Positions 10,151-19,458 of a DNA stretch of 20,897 bases are shown in pieces (positions within the stretch are counted from its first letter, which is position 1; each line of letters starts with the position of its first letter). Location of the stretch: the NCBI GenBank assembly GCA_024811115.1, contig JAKOGH010001033.1:1-20897 (forward strand). The letters run 5' to 3'. The notes under the pieces are model-generated. The model had not been told where the DNA came from, did no database searches, and was given only the letters and a program-made list of their open reading frames with translations. Source of the stretch: Terana coerulea. Its lineage: Eukaryota > Basidiomycota > Agaricomycetes > Polyporales > Phanerochaetaceae. Made by a program: the position numbers and the translations under genes.

Positions 10151-10869
10151 AGTTTTGCTGTTCTGGTGAATGGGAAGATGAGGATGCCACAGAAACTGTC
10201 GAAAGGTCTTATGGTCCCCGGCCTGTGACCGTCGAAAGGTTAATTCAAAATCCCGGCCTTCATTTGCATCTGATTATTCAAGGCAGCAGTGAATGACGGC
10301 TGTGTGACGGGGGTAGCTCATGGTCGTCGCAGGTCGGGTCATCGGGTTGTTTTATATGGTCGAGTGGGAAAGCGCATGCCATAAACCAAGATGGCGAGCA
10401 AGAGGGGCGCGAACATAGTCATATAAATATGAGAAGTGAATTAAACCGTTGGTTGCACTGTTGGCCGCTGAAGTATACTCACGGAAAGCGAGAAACGCGG
10501 TCAGCCTAAGTGACTTCAGCGAAGAGGTCCATGATGCGCTTATGATGCGCCAAGGCATCGGGAGGACCCGAGTCAGATCGGGTGAAGATTTCGCACCATC
10601 ATTCGGGTTGCCTCGTCGAGGGGTCCAAAAATCGCACCCCCCTCTGCAACAAATACTTTGAGCTAATTTTCCGAAATTTATCCTCCTATCCACCATTGGA
10701 GGACGATGCGTCGACGCGGGTCCGTAGAAGAGGCGCGCAAATGGCTCTTGAAGCTGCCTGAGTCCATCAAGGATCTGTCAAAGAGAACTGGGATTCACAG
10801 TCCGCTTATAACCTTTTGAAGTAATTTCAAGGGCATTTGGTGGATGCCAACGCCTGCCGACCATCGCAC
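10151..10869. other. Upstream region of the hydrolase, up to the transposon island
   Basis: About 720 bp that should contain the hydrolase promoter. On the minus strand TATAAA lies at 10350-10356 (about 200 nt before the ATG); on the plus strand TATAAATA lies near 10422. Two short plus-strand frames (10449-10661 and 10706-10819, the latter reading GSVEEARKWLLKLPESIKDL) look somewhat protein-like but match no family I recognise. They could be remnants of a gene cut by the adjoining insertions, or chance. Confidence 0.3.
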
Positions 10870-11513
10870 GAGACTTTTCCAATGTTTTTGACATAAAATG
10901 AGAATGGTAAAGACGCCCATGATAACGCGAATAAATATTTGATGTATTACCTTGTTTAGTACTTAAAGAATAAATATGCGGACTTGTGGCGTAAAAACAG
11001 CATCAACGTTCTTTATAACCTTATTTGTATACTCCTTCAAAGACAATTAAACATGAGGACACTGTGAGAGTTCTTCAAGCAATTTAAGACAAAATGCTTA
11101 AAGAACAATTAACACACATCCCTCAAATGGAATCTTAATCAATGTTTGGCAGGAAATCTTAAAGGACTTTTGATACAACCTTTATATATGGTAATTCCAA
11201 GACTCCACAATTCAAACTCTTTAAGATTTGGTACAGAAAGTCATTCGAAACTGTCTGAGGTACTTGCAGCTAATTGTTCTTCAAGTATTTTGCCTAAACC
11301 TGCTCTAAGAACTTCTATAATGCACTTATGCCCAATTGTACTTGAAATAGCACACTAATAAGGTTATAAAGAACGTTGATGCTGTTTTTACGCTACAAGT
11401 CCGCATATTTATTCTTTAAGTACTAAATGAGGTAATACATCAAATATTTATTTGTGTTATTGTGGGTGTCTTTATCATTTTCATTTTGTGCCAAAAACGT
11501 TGGAAAAAGTCTC
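10870..11513. mobile_element. Foldback (long inverted repeat) element, about 644 bp
   Basis: The arms 10870-11026 and 11358-11513 are near-perfect inverted copies, from GAGACTTTT to AACCTTAT. The inner parts also pair (for example 11090-11113 with 11270-11293), so nearly the whole unit is one imperfect palindrome centred at about 11191. It has no coding capacity. The two outer arms differ at roughly 13 positions plus one single-base indel, and every substitution I see is a transition, many at CpG/TpG/CpA sites. No clear target-site duplication was found. It marks the left edge of the AT-rich island. Probably a non-autonomous MITE-like element. Confidence 0.8.
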
Positions 11514-11787
11514 ATGTCAGTTACCGAGACTCGAGTGCTTGAGTCCTGTTAAAATCTTTACAGAAAGTTATTCATTGTAAACTTGTGAACTTCTACATGA
11601 AAGTCCATGACTGTTCTAGGACTGTGACCTTGAAAGGTCAGAGATAACTATGAATCAGCCAATCAGGGATGAGCAGCAGCACAACTTACTGCTTTTGGAT
11701 AAAGTGACCTCACAACTATTGCCAATTAAAATTGAAGCTAATAGGTGATGGTGGCATTCCCAAACAGGATCTTGATGCCTGACAATG
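11514..11787. other. AT-rich spacer inside the island
   Basis: Non-coding DNA between two inverted-repeat elements. A short dyad (GACTCGAGTGCTTGAGTC) lies at about 11529-11546. Nothing else is supported. Confidence 0.4.
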
Positions 11788-12584
11788 GTACAATAGCCTT
11801 ATTATATCCACATAACCAAAATGGCCGGTCAGGTGTCAGACACCCTCTGGCTGGCCAGATTTTGTAAATATGTCAGGTGTCAGGAAGGATGCTGGCCAGG
11901 TTGCGGCGATGTTTTTATACCAAATCTTTTCTAGCCTGCAGCACACCAGATGTTATTGTAACATACTACTATGATATAATATCACACTCACACGTATGTG
12001 CCATCATAATGTAGCTCAATACTACTAAATATTTTGTAGCTTGCAGGAGATCAGACATTAGGAAAGACAGGAGGTCTTGTAGAGAGAAGTTTAAATCAGG
12101 TGTTTCAGTAGAGATCCAGTTCTCAGTTCAAATTTCTGAGTTAGAGTCTGGAAAGGACTCAATAAACCCTGGCAAGCTGTTATATTAGACAAGATTGAAA
12201 ATAAAGTCTTCAAGAGATGAAAGCAGGTGGGAACAATGCTTGCCAAGAATTGTAAAGAGCATCTGCCACATAGGTGAGCAAGGCAAGGGTGAGGGGCTTG
12301 TGAGGTCATTTGGAGAAGCCATAGTGGGGCAGGTAGTTGGAGGAATAGACTCAAAGAAAGGTGAGTTGATTGTCAATTTTATTGTGTACTAAATACATGA
12401 TTGTAGGTGGCCACTGAAACCACAGCCACCAAAATGTGTGGCTAGCTGGGTACCAGGCCACCAGCTGTTATGCTGCAAATGTCAGAGGTCAGGCTTGTCC
12501 TGGCCACCTAGCTGCCTTAGTAGCATTAGTCGGAAGTCAGGCCTCTGGCCATTTTAGTCATGTGGATATAGGATTATGGGTACA
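11788..12584. mobile_element. Degenerate inverted-repeat element with GGCCAG-rich ends
   Basis: The left end (GTACAATAGCC...TATATCCACATAACCAAAATGGCC) and the right end read in reverse (GTACCCATAATCC...TATATCCACATGACTAAAATGGCC) form an imperfect terminal inverted repeat of about 40 nt. Both continue inward into stretches rich in GGCCAG/CTGGCC and GTCAGG. The pairing may extend outward to AGGTGATGG at about 11742 and its complement near 12661, so the true ends are uncertain. The interior has only short meaningless open frames. No target duplication was identified. Non-autonomous DNA transposon remnant is the likeliest reading. Confidence 0.5.
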
Positions 12585-12912
12585 GGTGGGAGTTCAGCTT
12601 GTAGGCGCCTGTGCATTTGCTAAAATGGAAAATATCATTTCTGCACCCCCAAGGTTACGGCCATCACCTGTCAGTGACCAAGGCAAAATGAAGTTTATAT
12701 GACTTTAAGTAGAATTCCAGTGGCCAGCATAATACTGGTATCAGGTATTAGCACCCAGTGCCACAATCAGATTAGGCAAGTGAGTTGATTTGGGATATGA
12801 AGCTTTGAAGAGCAACCATACACACAGCAAGCTTATGATAAGCTTATGAATTTTGAATGAATAAGTACACTTGTAATATGCGAGTGCTCTTTCTAGCATA
12901 GACCTTTTTGTG
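12585..12912. other. AT-rich spacer inside the island
   Basis: Non-coding sequence between the GGCCAG-rich element and the hAT-like element. TGGCCAGCATAA at about 12721-12732 recurs at about 13523 inside the next element, hinting at shared transposon-derived sequence. No gene seen. Confidence 0.35.
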
Positions 12913-12950
12913 GTTCTCAGCAGTATTGCTGAAGTTTAGCTTAGTTTGGC

Positions 12951-13092
12951 AGTTCAGAACTGGAACCAATGAACTGAACTATGTAGTTCAGTTTGGTTTG
13001 GTTCTGGTTCAGCCTTTAGATAACTTGGTTTGGTTTTTAGTTCAAGGCATGGCTGCTACACTCCGAACTAAGTTTGAACCGGTTCAAACTAT
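12951..13092. repeat. GAACT/GGTTC-rich subterminal block, left
   Basis: Run of short related words (CAGTTCAGAACTGG, TGAACTGAACTA, GTTCAGTTTGGTTTGG, GAACCGGTTCAAAC) just inside the left end of the hAT-like element. It resembles the right-hand block at 14879-15003 in inverse orientation. Subterminal repeats of this kind are a usual hAT feature and may bind transposase. Confidence 0.6.
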
Positions 13093-13433
13093 GAACCATG
13101 TACATGTTATGTAGTGTATATGTACTAGGATTCATAAAGAAAAGTATATGAACTCACTTACTGTAGCATGTCTAAACTATTTTATCATTGTTGTGCTTGT
13201 AAACTGAGCACCAAATGTCACTCTGCTTATGTTTTGGTATATACATGATGCCATCAATAGCTGCCAAAAATGGCAACTGGCAGCTTCTATCAGACACTAA
13301 GCATTAAAACATCATAATGTAAGGCTTTTGCACTATAAAAACTCTTCTAAATGTCAATATATAACTCTATTATGATCTACCATCACAATTATACTAATTT
13401 GACAAAGTAAAGCTGATATATACATGGTTTAAT

Positions 13434-14890
13434 GGTTTGAACCAGTTCAAACCCTCACTGCAAAACCTAAGAGATAAATTCTGAGGATTTATAATGTAAA
13501 CACATGGTGGTTTGAAATAAAATGGCCAGCATAAGTCACGTGCATTAATTAGATATTCCTTTTGGGGAATATATCCCTTAAATGAACATGTAAATCTATC
13601 TAACTAACTCTATATCCTTCTCTGATAACTCACAGAGCTTTACTCTGAGAATAAATCCCTCATATCTTTCGTAGCTTTTCTGTGGATTTATAATGGCCAC
13701 AATACTTGTAGACAATAAGATAAATTGACTAGATAAATAAAAAACAAATTGCACATATATCCAGCATGAACTAGGCAGAGGTCTTCAGAATACGTCTGCG
13801 GGATTTATTATGGCAATATTTTCCACCTAACGCAGTGAGAGACAACATATGGTTGATGTAAGTAAGATAAAAAACGCAGATACATTCATTATAAATCACA
13901 TACTGCATATCTTCAGGATAAATCCAGCAGGACCTCAGACACTTAGAAATAAAGATGTCTGTGGAACATAGTAGTTAATTACATTCAACATAAGCCTTTT
14001 GACTATGGACACTAAACACACAATGTGCATTGGTAGATTCACATACAATTGCAAATCTAGTGAAAGCTATTAACTTTTGTATACTTTGCACAATGGCGGC
14101 ATATTCGTAGAACTTTGTTGCCTAAGTTAACAACCTTGGCTAGATTGCACTGTTTTGACGTTGGCTAGCATGGCTGAGGTTGTGAACTTGGGCAGTGAAG
14201 TTTTACGAATACGCCGCCATTGTGCAATGTATGCAAAAGTTCAAGATAGTCCTTACTGAATTTGCAGTTATATCTGAATATATCAATGTGTGTATTAGTA
14301 AGTTCATTGCCAGTAATTAAAAGTCTCATATTGAATGAGTCTATGTCTAACTACTACATTCTGCAGACATCTATGTTTCTAAGTGTCCGAGGTCCTGCTG
14401 GATTTATCCTGGTGATATGTGGTACATGATTCATGATGAATATATCTGTGTTCTTTATCTTACTTATGTTAACCGTGTGTCCTTAATATCTCTTGCTGAG
14501 TTAGGTGGAATATATTGCCACAATAAATCCTGTGGATGTATTTTGAAGACCTCTGTCTATTTCATGCTGGATACATATACAACTTGTTTTGTATTTGCCC
14601 AAGGAATTTATCTTGTTGCTTATAAGTAATGTGCTCATTATAAATCCACAGAACGGCTACGAGAGATACAAGGGATTTATTGTCAGAATAAAGCTCTGTG
14701 AGTTATCAGGAAGGATACAAAGTTAGGTGCGCAGATTTACATGTTCATTTAAGTTGTATATCTCCTGAAATGGAATATTTAATCAATCCATGTGACTTAT
14801 GCTGGCCATTTTGTTTCAGACTTTCACGTGTTAATATGATAAATCCCTAGGATTTATCTCTTGGGTTCTGCAGTGCCTGAACTGAACTGA
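13434..14890. repeat. Giant imperfect palindrome (arms about 0.7 kb)
   Basis: Left arm sequence from GAGATAAATTC (13471) to CAATGGCGGC (14091-14100) is matched in reverse by GCCGCCATTG (14213-14222) to GATTTATCTC (14851-14860). Pairing is interrupted by small indels and runs nearly to the centre. Each arm carries several copies of a GGATTTAT/ATAAATCC motif in alternating orientation. As single-stranded DNA or RNA it could fold into a long hairpin. Confidence 0.75.
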
Positions 14891-15003
14891 CTGAGCCAGT
14901 TCATGTTGGTTTGGTTCAGCTCAGTTCCCGGTTCAGCTGCTAAACACTTGGTTCTGGTTCTGGTTTGGACAAAATGGGCCTGAACTGAACTGAACTGAAC
15001 TTT
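14879..15003. repeat. GAACT/GGTTC-rich subterminal block, right
   Basis: Contains GAACTGAACTGACTG, GGTTTGGTTCAGCTCAG and the tandem CTGAACTGAACTGAACTGAA just before the right terminal repeat. Counterpart of the block at 12951-13092. Confidence 0.6.
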
Positions 15004-15021
15004 AGCAACACTAGTTCTCAG

Positions 15022-15942
15022 GACAACCTCAGGATAAGTGTTCTGTGCCTAGTGGACTGGTGAGAAACCAACTCACACATAAATTTCTCCTCCACTGTTT
15101 TCAGTGATTTATTCTATTGGAGTGGCTACATATTCACTACCTTTGTAAGATGGGTAATTAGACCAGATTTATACAGATTTTTTTGGTGTGTGAAAAAACC
15201 TTTCAAGCTAGAAATTATGAGGCACCTACTAATATTTTTAGCACTTGAATCCATTATGCTGATGCATACTCAGGACTCCTAATTATAGGATGAGAAGGCT
15301 ACTTGAGATTTTTGCCAAATCCAAGGTAGCATGTCCATCTTTTGAGACTTAGATTTGTCTGGATTTTGGACATAGCCTTTAGGTCCTTCAAAATTTGTGC
15401 AGATTCTTAGAGTAGTTTATTTTCTTTTGGCAAAATAACTGCAATAAAACGGCTTATTCTTTTCATAAGCCCCATTTCTCTGAGAGAAGTTAAAAACCCC
15501 TACCCAAAAAGGCAATGAGCAGGACACGCAGTATCAAGTGCTAAATTTGAGGTAGGCTGACACTGCCCACTTACTCAGGTGGTGTGGCTTGTCGCAAAGA
15601 ATGACGATAGGGATATTGGAGGGAGCTTGTAGCTAACTGTATATTTATAAAGATTAAATATCTCTTGCCTTCACTGTAAAAATCCCTCCATTTGGGAGGA
15701 CTCATCAATACTAAGTAAGACCTGTGCTAACAATGCACAGACAATGAAATAAGTTCTGACTGTTTGCTAATTTCAAATGCCTGTACTGACATGCTACACA
15801 CACCTTAGATCCTGCCCTGTTTCTTATAAGATAAGTACATATTTGTATCTCATACACTGTCCAGCTACTGACAGTCAACTGTCAGATGAATCATGAATGC
15901 CTGTTAGGACTAGACTATGAATAGCAATAGGCAGGGATTTGC
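15022..15942. other. AT-rich region without genes
   Basis: About 0.9 kb with low GC content and only short, unrecognisable open frames. It contains several small hairpin-like stretches but no clear terminal repeats. Probably old transposon-derived DNA, judged from its position inside the island and its composition. Confidence 0.35.
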
Positions 15943-16247
15943 AAACCCTCAGAGGGTTAAAGGTAAGCATATGGAGGGTAAGGGTAGGAGTTGAAGAAAG
16001 TTAACCCTCGTCTGGCAGAGGTCTGCATTTAAACACCAGACATATTGCTGGATAGGGCTGCAAGTGTTGTGAGTGTTTTCTATATCAATCCAAGCTACTC
16101 AAATAGAAGGCTGACATTATAAGTGAATGAAAAAGCACTCAAAGCACCATTTTCTGCCTATTTAGCAAGGTTTTGAAGGGTAACCCTCAACCCTTATTCT
16201 CCATGAAGGTAAGGGTTTTGGAGGGTAAGGGTAAGGGTATTTATACA
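15943..16247. repeat. Two clusters of GGGTAA-like repeats in inverted arrangement
   Basis: 15943-16018 and 16174-16247 contain AACCCTC, GAGGGTAAGGGTA and GGGTAAGGGTAAGGGTA words on both strands, separated by about 155 bp of unrelated AT-rich sequence. They resemble, but are not, the canonical TTAGGG telomere repeat. They could be the subterminal repeats of another small element, whose ends I could not define. Confidence 0.45.
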
Positions 16248-16795
16248 GCATGCAATGCTTGAGATGTATTTACACATAAAGGATCAGTTAAATAATTAAC
16301 CAATGTTATTGCATAAAAATACAATAAGAGAAAAGATGTGAAGCAATGTAAAAAATTCAAAATGATAAACTGCGCAAAGCCAAGAATAATCCATAAGCTG
16401 GCAAGAATTGCTTGGGCTATAAGCAGTGGGATAGTCTGTCAACTTAGAACCAGCTCCTAACTCACTTGCATGCTGATTGCAAGAGTCTTACAAGTGTTGT
16501 ACAAACAATCCCGGGTGCTACGGAGATTAAACGCCTTCTGCCAATTTCACTGATTACAAGACAATTCTATCACTCAGGAGACGCTTGTGTATATTCCAGA
16601 TGCTGTACAAGGTTGTGGGAAATTTTGGGGTTTTCTCGAATCTCAATATACAATGGAAGGAGATAAGTATACTGTATGGGTGGGCCAGCTGGACATAATT
16701 AACTCATCTTGTGAGAAGCTATTTCTCATTTTTGATGGCTCCATTTCTTGCTGTCAAATTCTCATTCTCAGGTAGATTCCTTTATATGAAAGGCT
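16248..16795. other. AT-rich tail of the island
   Basis: Non-coding sequence to the right edge of the island. GC content rises sharply at about 16795-16800 (GCTCCTGCCACGCTC), which I take as the boundary with host DNA. A few short frames such as 16466-16666 have no recognisable content. Confidence 0.4.
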
Positions 16796-17419
16796 TGCTC
16801 CTGCCACGCTCTTTGCCGCCCCCATTGTGGGCACTCCCACCCTGCCCGCCGCTTTGAGTGCGCCTCCCATGTCCCAGTTTGGAGATGCATCGGCATTTGG
16901 GCGCTTAATTATCGTCGGGTCTGCAAGCAGTCTGTTGCACGATATATAAATATAACATACTCGAAATAACTGATGTATATACTTTTCACTGTGTCTGAAG
17001 GTGCATGCCCTTGCTTACACATATGTTTAATGCTAGTAGGGGTCGAGAGGCCAGAAACACAGGCAGTTACCAAAGACTTCTATATTGAGCCACACGAGCC
17101 CTCAGCCAGTTTGGCGCCGAGAAGCGGCGGGGGCGGTGAGCGGTGATGTGCGCTATGGCGTCTTTGGCAGTGCCGAGATTCTCGGCACGGCGGCAGCTCT
17201 GCTTAGTAAGGCTCCGGACTGCCTTTTCAGTTAGACGCTAAAGGCGCTAGCCCTCCCGAGAACGAGATCAATGAAAGTGAGATTGAGAATACGCACCGTG
17301 AGAACCAAATAATTTTGTCCAGTGGCGCCCCTCATAGACAAGCGCCCTGATCTTGATCCGCTCCCACTTCCCTTTACGCTGGTCTCTTCCCACCACATTC
17401 TTCACTAGCTCCAAAGAAT
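16796..17419. promoter_or_regulatory. Upstream region of the glycosyltransferase-like gene
   Basis: About 620 bp of host-like composition between the island and the start at 17420, so it should contain the promoter. A perfect dyad GTGCCGAG-ATT-CTCGGCAC lies at about 17169-17187 within a GC-rich stretch. No convincing TATA box is visible. Confidence 0.35.
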
Positions 17420-18821
17420 ATGGATTTGAACAAACGCTACAAGACGGACAGAAAGCCTTCTATCAAGCTACAGACATCTGGCAGTCTCAACCCTGGCTTG
17501 TCGACCGCTCAGCACCGGCACCCAACTTCTGTTGATACGCTAGCAGATTCTGGCTCCGTTCGCGAAGACTTCGACTCCCTACGCCCTCATGAATCCGCTA
17601 TCGACAGCAGGCTACCTCGGCAGCGGCTGCTCCATAACTCTCGGTTGAAATGGTCTCTTGCGCTCTACTGCTGCTTCAGTGTGCTCTTCCTGTCTCTGAA
17701 TCTGCTCAAGAGATTGTCCTCTGCCGGAGATGCTCAAGAGATTCCGATGAATGCAGCTGGTAGCTTCCTTCCATATTTCTCCCTAGCAGTTTCATACAAC
17801 ATGCTACTTGCCCTACAGATTTGCTATCACCGTTGCAACAACTCCCCAGGACCACCTCATGACGAAGCTCACCTCTATCTACCCGAGGCCTGTCTTACTA
17901 AGCCCATATATCTTACGGTCCCCAGTGGACACCGAAGCAGTCACTGCATGTTTGTGGGCGAAGGATGAAGATATCAACGATCTACCCGTCTGGGCTTCAC
18001 ATTGGAAAGGTAGCGTTTCACGAGCGATCTATTCATTTTGGAGGTCTATAATGACTTTTTCAGGTCCAATTTCCATCTTGATCACGACATTCTCCTTGGC
18101 GAACTCTGCGGAACACCAAGAACTTCTAGGATTTGTATATGCCTTCCGAAGACTGTCGTCCACGAAACACAAGGTCTCTGTCCACATCTTACATCTCGCT
18201 CCAGCGACGCCCGACAACGCCAACGCCTTTCTAAATATCGCGCGAGTCTTTGCTCAAACTCACACCACTGCTCTTTTCCCTGGAAGCCTCTCAGTCGTAC
18301 CGCCGAAGTCCTTCCAGCGCTCTATCTCGTCCAGCATGACCTCTAGAAAACCAGTGATATTCAGCACCCGAGGGCAAACAAATTTCCCATTTGCTGAGTT
18401 GGCCCCTGCTCTAGTGGACCGGAACGACCCGCTCTGGTGCACCGAACGGTTCTTCCCACCTCTCTCCCGGTCGGCGGACTGGAGAGAGTGTCTTTGGCAG
18501 ATGTGGCTGGCGAATTTCGGGAGTGTGGAGGTGCGGCCGACGACCGATTGGATGCGCTCGCGCGGGATAGCATATAACGAGTCTTCTGTTGAGGTATGTG
18601 CGCATATGTGTCAATCTACCTACTTACGTCCTCTCGTAACTGATTGGGTTCCACGTCAGGCAAGGGTACACCAACGCCTGGACAGCAAATACCGTGCGGA
18701 GACTTGTGTGCTCGCTACGAGACAAGTGGCTGCAGCCCATGCGCAAGACGTTGACGTGCGCAAGGTGCGGTGGCTCAAGCGGACCTGCCGGGAGTGGCTT
18801 ATCGGAAGAGAACACGACTGA
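17420..18821 (+). CDS. Type II membrane protein, GT49-like glycosyltransferase
   Basis: The product has a basic, Ser/Pro-rich cytosolic tail (residues 1-75), one membrane anchor (about 76-96, LKWSLALYCCFSVLFLSLNL) and a lumenal domain resembling fungal proteins annotated as glycosyltransferase family 49. Landmarks are RPVLLSPYIL, KGPISILITTF, LNIARVFAQT, DPLWCTERFF, ADWRECLWQMWLANFG and a C-terminal TCVLATRQ...KVRWLKRTCREW. Exons: 17420 to about 17759, 17819-18009, 18064-18593 and 18660-18821. Introns 18010-18063 (54 nt) and 18594-18659 (66 nt) fit in phase and are stop-free multiples of three. The first intron (17760-17818, GTAGCT...CTACAG) leaves the frame one base off, consistent with a base missing from exon 1. 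Where GT49 enzymes carry the metal-binding DxD after the NxAR motif this protein reads LFPGSL, so activity is doubtful. Family assignment is by memory of homologues. Confidence 0.6.
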
Positions 18822-18943
18822 AGAACACTATCATTCCAACGAAGATTTGCCGAAAGTACAGTACAGTCGTTCATCTACCTTCCTGTCTCCTTGTATCAAT
18901 ACCTTGGTTCTGTCTCCAAGCCGGGAGTACACACCTTGTCATT

Positions 18944-19389
18944 TCAGTGCCCGAATATTGTCGCGTACTGTCCAACGATCATTGTCGACTTCGAGCGGTC
19001 GAAGAAATTCTCCTCGTCCGGAACGACCACGCGCTTGTACTCCTCGTCATTGAACACCTCGAAGATCTTGTCTAGCGACTCGGCCTCAAATATGGCTATG
19101 CCGTAGAATGGCGTCGGCGTGAGGCCCAGCGTCGCGAAGCTCGCGTTCGCGGTTTGGTTAAAGTGGAACTGCGCGTATCGTGTCAGCGCTGGCTCACCAG
19201 GGACGACGACGACGGAGAGCGCACCTGCTCGTACTTGGTGAGATTCTTCTTCACGATGGCGATGGAGGAGAAGATTCTGCTGTGCTCGCCGATCCAGTAC
19301 TTGTCGAATTCCTCGAAGGAAACGCCCTCTTTCGGGTACATAAGCGCGACAAGGCGGACGCGGTCAGTGCGAACGCTAGGTGCGGACAT
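18944..19389 (-). CDS. EthD-domain protein 2
   Basis: Small EthD-family protein (dimeric alpha-beta barrel), paralogue of the gene at 7764-8310. Two exons (minus), 19389-19225 and 19168-18944, joined in phase 0 across a 56-nt GT-AG intron (GTGCGC...CGCAG), give 129 residues. Exon 1 contains RVRLVALMYPKEGVSFEEF, KYWIGEHSRIF and KKNLTKYEQ; exon 2 contains FYGIAIFEAESLDKIFEVF, EYKRVVVPDEENFFDRS and ends ATIFGH. The intron site is identical to that of EthD1, showing common descent. It lacks the C-terminal extension of EthD1. A TATAAAA lies 63 nt before the start. Its end is 122 bp from the convergent glycosyltransferase-like gene. Enzymatic role unknown. Confidence 0.85.
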
Positions 19390-19451
19390 TGGGGCTGTTA
19401 TGCTGGTCTGGTCCGGGGAGTTGGATGCCCTGCTCTCCGACGGCAGCTCTG

Positions 19452-19458
19452 TTTTATA
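19452..19458 (-). promoter_or_regulatory. TATA box of EthD2
   Basis: TATAAAA on the minus strand, 63 nt upstream of the EthD2 ATG at 19389; position and sequence fit a fungal TATA box. Confidence 0.5.

Larger units (their letters stand above)
12913..15021. mobile_element. Non-autonomous hAT-like foldback element with 8-bp TSD
   Basis: The element 12921-15013 (2093 bp) is flanked by an exact direct repeat GTTCTCAG at 12913-12920 and 15014-15021. Its ends are inverted repeats, CAGTATTGCTGAAG at the left and TAGTGTTGCTAAAG at the right (reverse complement), extending to about 24 nt with six differences, all transitions. An 8-bp duplication and ends of the (C/T)AGTGTTGC type are typical of the hAT superfamily. 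Inside are GAACT/GGTTC-rich subterminal blocks (about 12951-13092 and 14879-15003) and a large palindrome (about 13434-14890, centre near 14156). There is no transposase-like reading frame, so it would depend on a helper. Confidence 0.75.

Noticed and set aside
12195..12392. 65-codon open frame inside the GGCCAG-rich element
   Set aside because: Short, no transposase signature, no counterpart elsewhere in the window.
12951..13092. tRNA T-loop-like GGTTCAAAC sequences
   Set aside because: They are part of the GAACT/GGTTC repeat block; no cloverleaf with acceptor and anticodon stems can be built around them.
14417..14629. 70-codon open frame in the right arm of the large palindrome
   Set aside because: Lies in inverted-repeat transposon DNA, is not preserved in the left arm and has no transposase motif.
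15943..16247. Interstitial telomere from a chromosome fusion
   Set aside because: The repeat words are GGGTAA-like with irregular spacing and both orientations, not a tandem TTAGGG tract.
10870..16795. A long terminal repeat retrotransposon spanning the island
   Set aside because: No direct long repeats, primer-binding site or reverse transcriptase/integrase-like frames; the repeats present are inverted.
18694..19053. Alternative 3' end of the glycosyltransferase-like gene reading into a 119-codon frame
   Set aside because: It needs a phase-2 donor that is absent at 18593; the phase-0 splice gives the family-like ending TCVLATRQ...WLKRTCREW.
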